Shown: one piece after another, positions 35,506-44,723 of the stretch
Position numbering within the stretch: position 1 is the stretch's first letter
How the letters are laid out: each line of letters opens with the position of its first letter
Source of the DNA: Candidatus Cloacimonadota bacterium
GTDB taxonomy: Bacteria; Cloacimonadota; Cloacimonadia; Cloacimonadales; Cloacimonadaceae
Direction: 5' to 3'
Assembly (NCBI GenBank): GCA_023392795.1
Contig: JAEWNJ010000136.1
Coordinates: forward strand, 1-63,989
Length of the DNA stretch: 63,989 nucleotides
Program-made: the position numbers and the translations under genes
Notes under the pieces: generated by a model
Told to the model about the DNA's origin: nothing
The model's database searches: none
What the model saw: the letters and a program-made list of their open reading frames with translations, nothing else

Positions 35506-35958
35506 TATAGTTCCTTTTATCATTATAAGGTTTGAGATGGGATATTGCGGTTTTATAGCAAACCGGCGTTTCAAGTCAGGCACACAACTCAATGCACAGC
35601 AACGCTCAGCCTGGGATGGCTTCTTGCTTTGTCGCATTGAATAATGCATTATGGGTACATCGGCCTTTTACTTGTTGTCCGGCATCGGGGCTTCCTTATG
35701 TGTAGTATGCGATCAATTGTTATTCGAGCGGCAGCTTCGTCAAGCTATTTCTGAATTCATCCAGACATCCACAGTACTGAGAACGGCCTACCATAAGGCT
35801 CCGGTACATTACTTCTAGCCAAATGCCAGCTTACAAGTAACAACCAAGCCTCTTCCGACCCTCTTGCGTGGGACGCAAGAAGAGTCCAAGAGAGTTGCAG
35901 GTTGGTAGAAGGCCAGGAGAGAGGAAAGGGGTGGCCTTCCGGACACCCCACAACTAAG
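35506..35958. other. Gene-free stretch with small hairpins
   Basis: About 450 bases lie between the DUF3795-like gene and the end of gap. I see no supportable gene; an in-frame stretch at 35757-35951 has no ribosome site or recognisable content. Two hairpins are present: TCTTGCGT/ACGCAAGA at 35862-35880 (8 bp, three-base loop) and the gap terminator at 35928-35949. The promoter of the DUF3795-like gene should lie in the left part. Confidence 0.5.
35928..35949 (-). terminator. Probable terminator of gap operon
   Basis: On the minus strand, GGGGTG-T-CC, a GGAA loop and GG-C-CACCCC form a stem of eight pairs with one mismatch, ending in TTTCC. It lies 10 bases after the gap stop codon. The short T-run makes it a modest terminator. 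Confidence 0.6.
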
Positions 35959-37203
35959 TTATACTGTTTTTTCTTCGATGTAATTGCACAATCTGGAGAG
36001 GCAGTTTACGTAAGAGCCCAGCTCGTTATCGTACCAGCCGAAGATTTTCGCATGAGTCACCGGCATTTCCAGTTGCTTATCACTATCAATTCTCTGGGCG
36101 ATCAAGGCTTCTTTGGGAAAGCTGATGAAGCCCGTACGGGTGTGTGTTTCGTGGGCTTCGATGGTCACCGCCGCCATAGTACCGATCAGATCGGCCGATA
36201 CGTTTTGCCGTTCGCTGTACACCAGCAGGTCTTTTTGGGGACCCTTCGCGGCATGAGCATATACGTCATTGATCACTTTCCGGTTGATCAGGGGTTCGCC
36301 CAGAGCATCCAGTTTTGTATAGAAGGTGACGTTCAGATTGATCAATGATACCGTGTTCACGGGGATCCGCACGCTATCCGCCATAAAGCCGATATGTTTG
36401 ATCTCCGGCATCACCAGTTCCAGAGCCTTACTTACCCCTGAGGTTGAGAGAATGATGTTATTCATCACACTACGGCTTTTACGCAGATCAGTAGCAGCCG
36501 CTTTGGGAACGCTATCCAGAATGGATTGAGTGTTTGTGGCGGCATGAATGGTACTCATGGAGGCAGTCACGATTCTGGCGGTTGCTTCGTTGTCCAAAAG
36601 CGGTTTGATCATGTGGGAAAGCCCTGTGGTGGTGCAGCTTGCCGCAGAGATCACATGATGTTTGCGGGGATCGAATTCCAGATGATTGATCCCGTAGATC
36701 ATGGTTTTGGCATCATCGGGGATCTGAGTCTTTACTTTGAAGGGCGCACTGCAGATCACTTTGAGCGCGCCGGCGTCCAGATGTCCGCGCAGGCAGGATT
36801 TACCGGATTCGGAGCTCACGGTGGGATCCAGGAAATTGCCGGTGCAATCGACCACGACCTTTACTCCTTCATCCAACCAATTGATGTCCTTGGGATCGCG
36901 CGCGGTGCGCAGAATCTTTACGTACGTGCCATCGATCTGAAAGAGTGGAATCGCCGGATCCAGGATTTTGATATCGGCCTTTCCCCCCACCACTCCGTGG
37001 AGAAACTTATGCAGAGAGCCGTAGGTGCTATCCGTTTCAATCACTTGCAACAAGTCATCAAGATCTTTTCCGATTTCACGACCGCAATTGACCACGATTC
37101 CTTCAAAATGTTTGAGGTGGATTTGATTCCACAGCAGCAGCTTACCAATCCGGCCAAGGCCGTTGATGCCAAGTAGCTTCTTGTTTCTCAAGCTCAGATT
37201 CAT
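35959..37203 (-). CDS. gap: Glyceraldehyde-3-phosphate dehydrogenase, long variant
   Basis: This NAD(P)-dependent enzyme oxidises glyceraldehyde-3-phosphate to 1,3-bisphosphoglycerate. The N-terminal dinucleotide loop GINGLGRIGK lies at about 13-22. The catalytic Cys near 189 sits in SAASCTTTGLSHM, which differs from the usual SNASCTTNCLAP. The C-terminal GWYDNELGSYVNCL is canonical. At 414 residues it is about 75 longer than classical GAPDH, with extra residues spread through the N-terminal half. AAGGAG lies eight bases before the ATG. It follows the PPDK-like dikinase on the same strand by about 30 bases. Related phosphate-sugar dehydrogenases are alternatives, but GAPDH is most likely. Confidence 0.82.
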   Translation of the reverse strand: MNLSLRNKKLLGINGLGRIGKLLLWNQIHLKHFEGIVVNCGREIGKDLDDLLQVIETDSTYGSLHKFLHGVVGGKADIKILDPAIPLFQIDGTYVKILRTARDPKDINWLDEGVKVVVDCTGNFLDPTVSSESGKSCLRGHLDAGALKVICSAPFKVKTQIPDDAKTMIYGINHLEFDPRKHHVISAASCTTTGLSHMIKPLLDNEATARIVTASMSTIHAATNTQSILDSVPKAAATDLRKSRSVMNNIILSTSGVSKALELVMPEIKHIGFMADSVRIPVNTVSLINLNVTFYTKLDALGEPLINRKVINDVYAHAAKGPQKDLLVYSERQNVSADLIGTMAAVTIEAHETHTRTGFISFPKEALIAQRIDSDKQLEMPVTHAKIFGWYDNELGSYVNCLSRLCNYIEEKTV

Positions 37204-37234
37204 TGTTCTGATCTCCTTATATTGTTTATTGTGT

Positions 37235-40200
37235 TTACATTAAAGCGTGCGCGCTTTGCAGGGGGTAGTGCCCCTTGTATATGGTTCCACCCGATGCATC
37301 CAGCGAAATCTTGTCTCCTGCTACCAGTTTGGTCTCCCCGATATAGCAGGTAGAATCCTCTTCATTCACTCTCAGATCATGACAGTTTACCACCCCGATC
37401 AGTCCCAGACGGGTAGCGGTAACCGCAGCATGCGAAGTCACTCCGCCCCGGGAAGTCAGGAGTCCCTGGCATTCAAAAAGCAGGGGCATATCATCCGGTA
37501 CAGTATCAGGGCGTACCAGGATCAGCGAATCACCCTTGCCCTTGTATCTGGCAATATCTTCTTCGGTGATCACAAGAATGCCGCAGATGGCCCCTTTCCC
37601 AATCCCGATGCCGCTGCCCAGAGATTTCAGATGCGCTCCGGCACTGCCTAAAACCTTATAATCGGGACTCTTATGGATCACCTGATTACGGGTTTGTAGG
37701 ATGAAGAGCTGCTCTTCGCTGCTGCCTTCAAAGGTGAATTCTATTTCCTGATGGGGATAGTTTCGTTCCTGGATCAACTGTCGGGCGTAACGCAGCAACC
37801 GATTGTAGATAGCAGGGAAATCCTTTTCCAGAGAAATTTCATCGGTGCTGTGCCCTTGCAGCCGTTGAGCTTCCGAGATGGGAAGAGTGTGTACCAAGCC
37901 GGCCACCACGTCTTCACCCTGGCTGCACAGCGTGAAGTCGCCATTCAGACATATACCGCTTTCCCTGTTCCAATCGGCATAAGTAAAGAGAACTCCGCTG
38001 CCGCTATCCAGAGAGATGTTTCCCAAGACCATCTTTTGGATGATCACCGCTGTCCCCCACTCCTGAGCGATATGCAGTTTCTCCCGATATAGCTTGGCGC
38101 GTTCGGTATCCCAGCTATCCAGTACGTGCCCTATTGAAGTATACAACTGGCGGAAAGGATCCTGTTCCAGGGTTACCCGGTGCCTATCCAGCACAGCTTT
38201 ATATTCCTGTACCATTTCCTGCATTTGCCCGGGAGTGAATTGAGTTTTCTGGGGTACGTCGTAATGGGTCTTAAAATCTATCATAACCTTGTCAAACTCA
38301 TCGCGCGGGATGCCATAAGCCATGCCCCAGCTCTGAATCAAGCGGCGGTAACAATCCCAGGCGGTCCAGCCGTAGTTTGGCCGTTTAGAAAGTCTAAGCG
38401 TGATCTCGTCCGTAAGGCCGATATTCAGGAATGTATCCATCGCACCAGGCAGACTCATCGGCGCTCCTGATCTCACCGATAGTAACAGGGGCTTTTGGGG
38501 ATCACCGAAACTGAGCCCAGTGTTCTGCTCCATGCGATTCAGGTTTTCACCCAGCAAACGGTCGAATTCAGACGAGATATCCGGATGAGTATTGATGATA
38601 TCACGGTTCCGAAAGAGATCGGTGGTAATCACAAAGCCCGGAGGAATGGGAAATTCATACTGATACATCCGCTTGAGGAAGAAGGCCTTGGAACCCAACA
38701 GAACTTGGTTTTCGATGCGGGAGTTCTTGCTCGATACATGGAAAAACAGGGTATCCGGATCGTAAGCCATCAGCTTTTGCACATCCTGGGGGCGGAACAG
38801 CACTCTCATGCGGGTCAGGGCTTCGATGATGGTGGTGATGAAGCCATCCAGACCCTGAACGAGGAAAGATTTGAACAGCAAATCTCGGTAGAATTCTTCC
38901 GCGAACATCTCCTTCTTTTGCCGGTTTTCCTCATCCCTGAAAGAATGATAGAGGGATGAATCATAAAACCGGTAGTAATACTCGCTGATGATCTCATTCA
39001 CACTGTCCTTGAGCAGTTTGAAGATATCCAGATACTGCTCCAACGACGCGGTAAGCCGATGTTGCAGGGTAGCCAACATACCCAAGGCAGAACCGAAGGC
39101 ATCGCTGGTGACCATTTCCTGACGCATGGCGTAGTCATAAAGTTCCAGAATGCGGGTGATTCGGCGTAATGTCTTGCTATTGATGTATTCCAGGTTTAGC
39201 TGACCGATACAGCGTTCAAAAAGGCGGCGGATCACGTTTTCCAGACGGAACACCATGCCCATGGCCTCCAGCTTCGGTTCCTTGTAAGTCCCGTACATGG
39301 AGGGGATTCCGGCCGCTATGTGTCTCTTGTAATAGATGTTTTCCCAGGCATTGGTGGTTTTTGGATCCAGAATAGTGGAATTCAGCAGGCCGATGTATCC
39401 CAGCATCTGACGGATGGAGCTTTCATAGTCCTTGCGGGTAAGGCTGGTGCGAAGCCTGTTTTGTTCCTTGGCATTAAAGAAATTGTAGTGAGTTAAGAAC
39501 TTAACAATGTCATAGGGATCGAGGTTGTACTTGTCCTTGAGCAGAAAATGACAGTAACAGAGCAGCTTAAGACGTTTCAGATAAAAATCATCCTGGTGAT
39601 CGGAAAAGAGAGCTTCCACTCTTTGCCAGGATAACCCCAGCAATTCGCGGTCGCTAAGCCCAATGTCCTTTAGAAAGCGGTTTACTGTTCCGCTTTGCTC
39701 CACATCCCTGATATCGGTCTGTTCCAGGCTTTGATTAACATCGGAAGGAATGATGTCTTTCAAAGGGGTGGGGTCAAGAGTGACCCAATAATGCAGTATC
39801 CTTTCTATCAGTATGATATGCGTATTGTTGCTCTCGGTGTGAATCTGTTTGCGCAGGAAATGGATCAAGCGATCCTTGCGCTGACACATTTCATCCAGAG
39901 TAGTGCTGGCGTCGCGGATCTCGCCTTCCGCGCCAATCTCGTGATAAAATACGGGGAACATTTTGAGGAGATGCTTGCTCTGCACGAAGACCGGCTTGAT
40001 GTTCGAATTCAGATAAGCAGAGACGTCCTTCTGAAAAAGATCGGTATCGGCGATGAATACACCATGCCGGGTGAGATTGATCACGGTGAACGCGAGCAAA
40101 TCCTTATTCTGCTTTGGGTCTATGGAGATCAGATCCAAAAGGATGCGCAGGTGTTTTACATGGCTTTTATCCACCACCATCTGCCAATCCCCGGCTATCT

Positions 40201-41281
40201 TTACTTCCCCGGGAACTGTGAAACCCAGATCACAGATGTGACGGGTCAATTCCTTTTTCAAGCCCTCGTTCTCACCTTTCAGGATGGCTTTGCTGATGGT
40301 GCCCAGGCAATCGAGAACGATGCTGGGATGGCTGATCTTGAATTCGGTCAGGGCTTTGAAAACACTGCTGATCATTTCGCTCAACTGGCCTTCATCCAGC
40401 ACTTTATGCACATCAGAGAGTTGACGATTGAGATCCCAGAGAAGATGATCCATAAGTTCCACCATCCCCGGCAGAGCCAGCAGGAAAAAGATGTAATGCA
40501 CTCTGGAGGAAGGATCCGCGATTTCCCTGATCAGATCTCTGTGCAGATTGGCAATTTCCACAAACGCCGGTACGGTGCCAAGATCAACCTCGCATAACCG
40601 CCCCAGCCATTGATCATAGAACTGCTCAGATGGTGCATGCTCCGGGATGGTATCGCGCCAGGCACCAAGAGCTGCCGTTTGTTTCCAAAATAGCAGATTA
40701 TCCTCCAGGATATCCATCAAAAAGGCTTTGGCAGCAAGAGGATCAGAGCATTTGTCCGCCACTTTGAGCAGGGTCTTCCGGCAGAGCGAACTGGTCCGGA
40801 TGTAGATATCCCGATAATCTTCACGCCAGGAAATTAGGGTGCTCAAGAACTTATCATAGACAGATGCCGGCACCTCAGCATAATCACAGAACCCAATCCC
40901 CAATTCGAGGAAATCGCTGAGCAGTTTCTTCTGGCTGGCGTCCTTCAGGCAATGCTGCTTTGCTTTATCATAAAAGAATATCAGGCTGAATAGCAGCTCT
41001 TCCTGCTGTTCCAATCCGGCGAAAAACCAGAGATCGCCCAGCAGGCTCTGACGCATCAAAGTAAGGCTGATCTCTGCATTTACAAAGGGATGGTACAATT
41101 CTTCCAGAAACTGCCGTGCGCGTTGCTGAATGCCGAAATGTGATTCACATAATGATAACAGCCACAGAGCCTTATCATCCAGTTCTATCTGTTGAACTTT
41201 CGTAATGGCCAGATTCTCGGTCAAGGCCTTTGAACTAAGAGTTTCCAAAGCTGGTTCCTTATCCTTATTCGCATGATGCAA
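37235..41281 (-). CDS. PPDK-derived dikinase with large N-terminal region and no PEP-binding barrel
   Basis: This 1348-residue protein has an ATP-grasp domain from about 860 with pyruvate phosphate dikinase hallmarks (PIPPGFVITT, LLSVRSGAPMSLPGAMDT, CSQGEDVVAGL, FILQTRNQ). A phosphohistidine swivel domain carries the catalytic His near 1282 in TSRGGVTSHAAV. The chain ends about 65 residues later, so the PEP/pyruvate TIM barrel (about 340 residues in PPDK) is absent. Residues 1-850 are helical and unfamiliar. ATP could phosphorylate the His, but the acceptor must differ, as in glucan water dikinases or rifampin phosphotransferase. malQ lies just upstream. The 5' codon is TTG 41281 without a ribosome site; TTG 41248, after AAGGA, is an alternative start. 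Confidence 0.8.
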   Translation of the reverse strand: MHHANKDKEPALETLSSKALTENLAITKVQQIELDDKALWLLSLCESHFGIQQRARQFLEELYHPFVNAEISLTLMRQSLLGDLWFFAGLEQQEELLFSLIFFYDKAKQHCLKDASQKKLLSDFLELGIGFCDYAEVPASVYDKFLSTLISWREDYRDIYIRTSSLCRKTLLKVADKCSDPLAAKAFLMDILEDNLLFWKQTAALGAWRDTIPEHAPSEQFYDQWLGRLCEVDLGTVPAFVEIANLHRDLIREIADPSSRVHYIFFLLALPGMVELMDHLLWDLNRQLSDVHKVLDEGQLSEMISSVFKALTEFKISHPSIVLDCLGTISKAILKGENEGLKKELTRHICDLGFTVPGEVKIAGDWQMVVDKSHVKHLRILLDLISIDPKQNKDLLAFTVINLTRHGVFIADTDLFQKDVSAYLNSNIKPVFVQSKHLLKMFPVFYHEIGAEGEIRDASTTLDEMCQRKDRLIHFLRKQIHTESNNTHIILIERILHYWVTLDPTPLKDIIPSDVNQSLEQTDIRDVEQSGTVNRFLKDIGLSDRELLGLSWQRVEALFSDHQDDFYLKRLKLLCYCHFLLKDKYNLDPYDIVKFLTHYNFFNAKEQNRLRTSLTRKDYESSIRQMLGYIGLLNSTILDPKTTNAWENIYYKRHIAAGIPSMYGTYKEPKLEAMGMVFRLENVIRRLFERCIGQLNLEYINSKTLRRITRILELYDYAMRQEMVTSDAFGSALGMLATLQHRLTASLEQYLDIFKLLKDSVNEIISEYYYRFYDSSLYHSFRDEENRQKKEMFAEEFYRDLLFKSFLVQGLDGFITTIIEALTRMRVLFRPQDVQKLMAYDPDTLFFHVSSKNSRIENQVLLGSKAFFLKRMYQYEFPIPPGFVITTDLFRNRDIINTHPDISSEFDRLLGENLNRMEQNTGLSFGDPQKPLLLSVRSGAPMSLPGAMDTFLNIGLTDEITLRLSKRPNYGWTAWDCYRRLIQSWGMAYGIPRDEFDKVMIDFKTHYDVPQKTQFTPGQMQEMVQEYKAVLDRHRVTLEQDPFRQLYTSIGHVLDSWDTERAKLYREKLHIAQEWGTAVIIQKMVLGNISLDSGSGVLFTYADWNRESGICLNGDFTLCSQGEDVVAGLVHTLPISEAQRLQGHSTDEISLEKDFPAIYNRLLRYARQLIQERNYPHQEIEFTFEGSSEEQLFILQTRNQVIHKSPDYKVLGSAGAHLKSLGSGIGIGKGAICGILVITEEDIARYKGKGDSLILVRPDTVPDDMPLLFECQGLLTSRGGVTSHAAVTATRLGLIGVVNCHDLRVNEEDSTCYIGETKLVAGDKISLDASGGTIYKGHYPLQSAHALM

Positions 41282-41473
41282 TACTATTTTGCAGAGTTAA
41301 TTGTAAGCGTTTTTCTGTCAAGGTTTGTATGTGTTGGGCATTTTGCGAGTAATATCGTAATCCGGATCCGGGGCGATATGGGTTGCTGCGGTACAATATG
41401 GGCGATTGCGAGGCGAAATGGAAGGCTGCCCCATTACCCGGTGAACTTGTCATTTCGGGGAAGAAGCTTTAGT
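41282..41473. other. Intergenic region between malQ and the dikinase gene
   Basis: This 192-base gap on the transcribed minus strand contains a perfect TTGACA at 41316-41321, about 35 bases before the dikinase start. No convincing -10 follows. It may hold a second promoter for the dikinase and gap; I see no gene and no strong terminator. Confidence 0.4.
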
Positions 41474-42901
41474 TTACAATCTCCATTGCCAATTACCCAA
41501 GGCAGTCCCGGGGATATTCATCCGCGCTTCATCATCCAGGCCCAGGATGTCCTGCATGGGGATGATATAGCGGTTACATCCGGAGATTCTGGCTACTTCG
41601 CGCAGCATCTCGTGGATGTTTTCCTGGTTGGGCAAGCCATACTCCGGCATAAATCTCTTGCAAAATACTGCCAGATTTAACCGCGAAGGCGAATTCTCCG
41701 GTAAGGAATCCCACCAGCCTCTGGTGGTGCTGTTATCATGAGTTCCTGTATAGATGAAGCGATCTGAGGGAAAGTTCAGCGCATCCGGTACGCTTTCTTC
41801 AAAGCAGAATTGCAGAATGATCATCCCCGGAAAACCGTATCTATCCCTTACTTCACAAACGTCGCTATTCAGGATACCGAGATCTTCAGCGATGAACTTG
41901 TCGATGGGAAACTCACTCAGTAAAGTGTCAAAGAAAGCTTCAGGTAGCGCTCGCACCCATGCACCGTTGATGGCGCTATCCGGCACAATACCATTCATGC
42001 AGTTTATCTTCCAGTAGTTTACGTAGCCGATGAAGTGATCCAGCCTAATAAGATCAAAATGCCGCATAACGTGACGGAAGCGCTTGATGAATATCTCGAA
42101 ACCACTGTCCTGAATCCGATCCCACAGGTAAATGGGATTTCCCCACAATTGCCCGCTTTCTGAAAAGGCATCCGGAGGTACTCCAGCCACGCTAAGCCTT
42201 CTGCCGGATTCATCCAGATCAAACAAATACTGATGTGCCCACACTTCAGAGCTTTCATAACTGAGGTATAGAGGGAGATCACCGATCAGAGACACACCGC
42301 TCTCGGTCATATAGGCCTTCAGGCGAGTGAACTGCTCTTCAAAGACTTTTTGCAGAACAGCAGTTTTCCGCATCTCGAGCTTATTCTCCTGGTACAATTC
42401 GTCATAAAGCTTGTCGCTGTAATGCCTGATCTCATGAGGCCATAGGTACCACTCTGATGAGTGCATTTTTTGGCTGAGCATGGTAAAAGCCAGATAGGGT
42501 TTCAAGTGCCAGGCATTTTCCCGGATGTATTCTTCCACATCAATGTCTTTTAGCATCCGCTCTGCAGCTAGATCGAGCAGCTGACCTTTGATGCGATATA
42601 CCGCTTCGTAATCTACACTGCTAGTGTGCGGAAGCTTTGCCGCTTGCAGTTCAGCTCTGCTCAGGTAAGACTTTTCTGCCAGCATATCTGGGCTGATCAA
42701 GAACTTGTTGTAGGCAAAGGCAGAAATGGGATTGTAAGGCGAATTGCCATATCCGCAATGGTTTAGGGGTAGTATCTGCCAAAAGCTGTGAGAGTTTTCC
42801 TTCAGGTAATCACAAAACCGGTAAGCAGCAGTGCCCAAGTCCCCAATTCCATAATCAGTAGCGAGGGAAGTAAGATGTAATAATATTCCACTTTGTTTCA
42901 T
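41474..42901 (-). CDS. malQ: 4-alpha-glucanotransferase (amylomaltase)
   Basis: This GH77 enzyme transfers alpha-1,4-glucan segments between chains and releases glucose from maltooligosaccharides. It has 475 residues, close to the short bacterial form. Landmarks are the opening SGILLHLTSLATDYGIGDLG, QILPLNHCGYGNSPY near 41-55, GDLPLYLSYESSEVW near 207, the catalytic Asp in LIRLDHFIGY near 287, AEDLG near 340 and GTHDNSTTRGWW near 392. The start overlaps the holA stop by ATGA (42898-42901). The giant dikinase gene follows. It adds to the alpha-glucan gene set at 5.8-10.4 kb. Confidence 0.94.
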   Translation of the reverse strand: MKQSGILLHLTSLATDYGIGDLGTAAYRFCDYLKENSHSFWQILPLNHCGYGNSPYNPISAFAYNKFLISPDMLAEKSYLSRAELQAAKLPHTSSVDYEAVYRIKGQLLDLAAERMLKDIDVEEYIRENAWHLKPYLAFTMLSQKMHSSEWYLWPHEIRHYSDKLYDELYQENKLEMRKTAVLQKVFEEQFTRLKAYMTESGVSLIGDLPLYLSYESSEVWAHQYLFDLDESGRRLSVAGVPPDAFSESGQLWGNPIYLWDRIQDSGFEIFIKRFRHVMRHFDLIRLDHFIGYVNYWKINCMNGIVPDSAINGAWVRALPEAFFDTLLSEFPIDKFIAEDLGILNSDVCEVRDRYGFPGMIILQFCFEESVPDALNFPSDRFIYTGTHDNSTTRGWWDSLPENSPSRLNLAVFCKRFMPEYGLPNQENIHEMLREVARISGCNRYIIPMQDILGLDDEARMNIPGTALGNWQWRL

Positions 42902-43911
42902 TTCGTCTCCAATATGGCCATGATGGCCAGCCCCAGGATCAGCTTGCCATCCAGATTGCTACTCTTCAGCTTGGCATCTGTGTCCAGCAGAATACCCATG
43001 ATGGATTCCAGGGCTTGGGTACTGTACGCTTTGGCAAAATCGAGATATTCCTTGCGCTGAGTCATGAAAACCTCAGCTATGTGTTTTACAGTGATCTCGC
43101 TATCGCTTACATGAGCCTTTCTGAGGAGCTGGATCTTGTACAGTATGGTGTAAAACCGATATAGCTGAAAGAATATCTGTAAGGGTTCCCAATCGGTGGA
43201 AAGCATGAGTTCCACGGCCACGAGGGCGGTCTTGGGATTTCTCTTGCCTAAAGCACGGTAGAAATCGATCAGAGTCCCGGTTCGGGTCGTGCCCAGACTG
43301 GCATACACATCTTCTTCAGTGAAGGTCTTACGGTCTCCTGCCAGTAGATTGATCTTGTTCAGTTCGTTGGCTGCGCTAAAGTAATCCAATTCTATGCGGG
43401 AACTGAATTCGTCCATCGCTTTTGGGGTCATGCTCTTCCCCATTCGCTTCAGTTCAGCGTTTAGCCAATTGCGTATCTCTGAACCCCATCTAGGTGGATC
43501 GCAGTTTATCCGGATGGTAGCGCCGGTGATCTTCTTCCAGGCAGATAGACGAGCATCAAACTTGTCGATCACAATGATCAGGCTTTGGTTTTCTGCAGGA
43601 GCATCAAAATAAGCGGAGATGATCTCGATCTCGTTTTTACGACGTTGCTCGGTATTCTTGATGATAACCAGTTTATTGGCGGAAAAGATCGTAAAAGTAT
43701 CCAGATGCTCTGCAAGTTCACCAGCCGATACCTCATCCGCGTAGACGATGATGGTATCAAACTCAGTTTTGGATCGCATCAGAGTTTTGATCTGTCTGAT
43801 AATGCTTTCTATGAGAAAGCTGTCTGTGCCGGCCAGCAGAAAGTTCTGCCCCAGGCTGAATCTGAGGTTAGCTGCCTCAAGGGCGTTCAGAGTCTTTTTG
43901 GATTCGTCCAT
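42898..43911 (-). CDS. holA: DNA polymerase III subunit delta
   Basis: This is the clamp-loader delta subunit, 337 residues. The AAA-like fold opens with NFLLAGTDSFLIESIIRQI near 24-42. LVIIKNTEQRRKNEIEI-type strand/helix pairs follow, then DFYRALGKRNPKTALVAVELML near 220 and a C-terminal alpha collar ending LDGKLILGLAIMAILETK. I chose ATG 43911 because it shares a base with the UppP stop (TAATG). The longer in-frame reading to 43956 lies inside uppP. Confidence 0.85.
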   Translation of the reverse strand: MDESKKTLNALEAANLRFSLGQNFLLAGTDSFLIESIIRQIKTLMRSKTEFDTIIVYADEVSAGELAEHLDTFTIFSANKLVIIKNTEQRRKNEIEIISAYFDAPAENQSLIIVIDKFDARLSAWKKITGATIRINCDPPRWGSEIRNWLNAELKRMGKSMTPKAMDEFSSRIELDYFSAANELNKINLLAGDRKTFTEEDVYASLGTTRTGTLIDFYRALGKRNPKTALVAVELMLSTDWEPLQIFFQLYRFYTILYKIQLLRKAHVSDSEITVKHIAEVFMTQRKEYLDFAKAYSTQALESIMGILLDTDAKLKSSNLDGKLILGLAIMAILETK

Positions 43912-44723
43912 TATCGATACAGAATGAAGCTGATGGAGAGAGCGGCAACCAACCACAGATAAAAAGCGAAGTACTTCAGGTTTCCGCCTTGAATCAGTCG
44001 GATCAACCCTGCAATCACCAGATAGCCGGCAACGAACGAGGCTACAAATCCGCCAATGTAGTGAGGCAGTACAGAGGGATCAAGATTTGTGAGGGCTTGG
44101 TATTCGGAGATATTTGCGGCAAGAATGGCCGGAATTGAGAGCAAGAAAGAGTAATGTGCGGCGTCCTTCCGCTTGATCTTGCAGAATAGCGAGGTGGCAA
44201 TGGTGCTGCCCGATCTGCTAATCCCGGGTAAAATGGCCACACCTTGCGCTAATCCTATCAACAAGGCTTTGATGAAACCCATGTTACTGGCGGGGATGGA
44301 ACTGTCTTTTACCAGATCGGAGCTGTAGATCAGGATTCCGGTGATGATTAGCATCAAGGATACAAACAAAGGGGATGAATAGGCAGCTTCAAACAGATCC
44401 TTGAATAGAATGTACATGATACCGGTGCTGAGAGTGGAAAGGATCAGAAACACGATCAGCATCCGATTGTGGCGGTGGGTTTCCCCATCCAGTTTTACAC
44501 CCCAACAAAACATGGATTTGAGGAGTTCCCAGATTTGCTGACGAAAAAAGATCAGAACGGCACAGAGTGTTCCCAGATGCATAAAGATTTCGAAACTCAG
44601 GTCACCAGCTCCCTCCAATCCAAAGAAGTACTGTGCCAGCACCAGATGACCGGATGAACTTACAGGGATAAACTCGGTGAGGCCTTGAACTATGCCCAGG
44701 ATGATTGCTTGCAATAGATTCAT
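43911..44723 (-). CDS. uppP: Undecaprenyl-diphosphatase UppP
   Basis: This integral membrane phosphatase recycles undecaprenyl diphosphate to the monophosphate carrier used for peptidoglycan and O-antigen synthesis. It has 270 residues and about eight membrane helices. The two family motifs are present: QGLTEFIPVSSSGH (Gln13, Glu17) and PGISRSGSTIATSL near 165. It overlaps the deacetylase stop (ATGA, 44720-44723) and shares a base with holA. Confidence 0.94.
   Translation of the reverse strand: MNLLQAIILGIVQGLTEFIPVSSSGHLVLAQYFFGLEGAGDLSFEIFMHLGTLCAVLIFFRQQIWELLKSMFCWGVKLDGETHRHNRMLIVFLILSTLSTGIMYILFKDLFEAAYSSPLFVSLMLIITGILIYSSDLVKDSSIPASNMGFIKALLIGLAQGVAILPGISRSGSTIATSLFCKIKRKDAAHYSFLLSIPAILAANISEYQALTNLDPSVLPHYIGGFVASFVAGYLVIAGLIRLIQGGNLKYFAFYLWLVAALSISFILYR

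Noticed and set aside
35757..35951. A 64-codon frame in the gene-free stretch
   Set aside because: It has no ribosome site, overlaps the gap terminator hairpin, and has no recognisable content.
36526..37176. A 216-codon open frame on the plus strand
   Set aside because: It is antisense to gap; composition is His/Gly-rich in the way expected from a complementary frame.
39695..40597. A 300-codon open frame on the plus strand
   Set aside because: It lies wholly antisense to the dikinase gene, has no recognisable domain and no ribosome site; it mirrors codon bias of the real gene.
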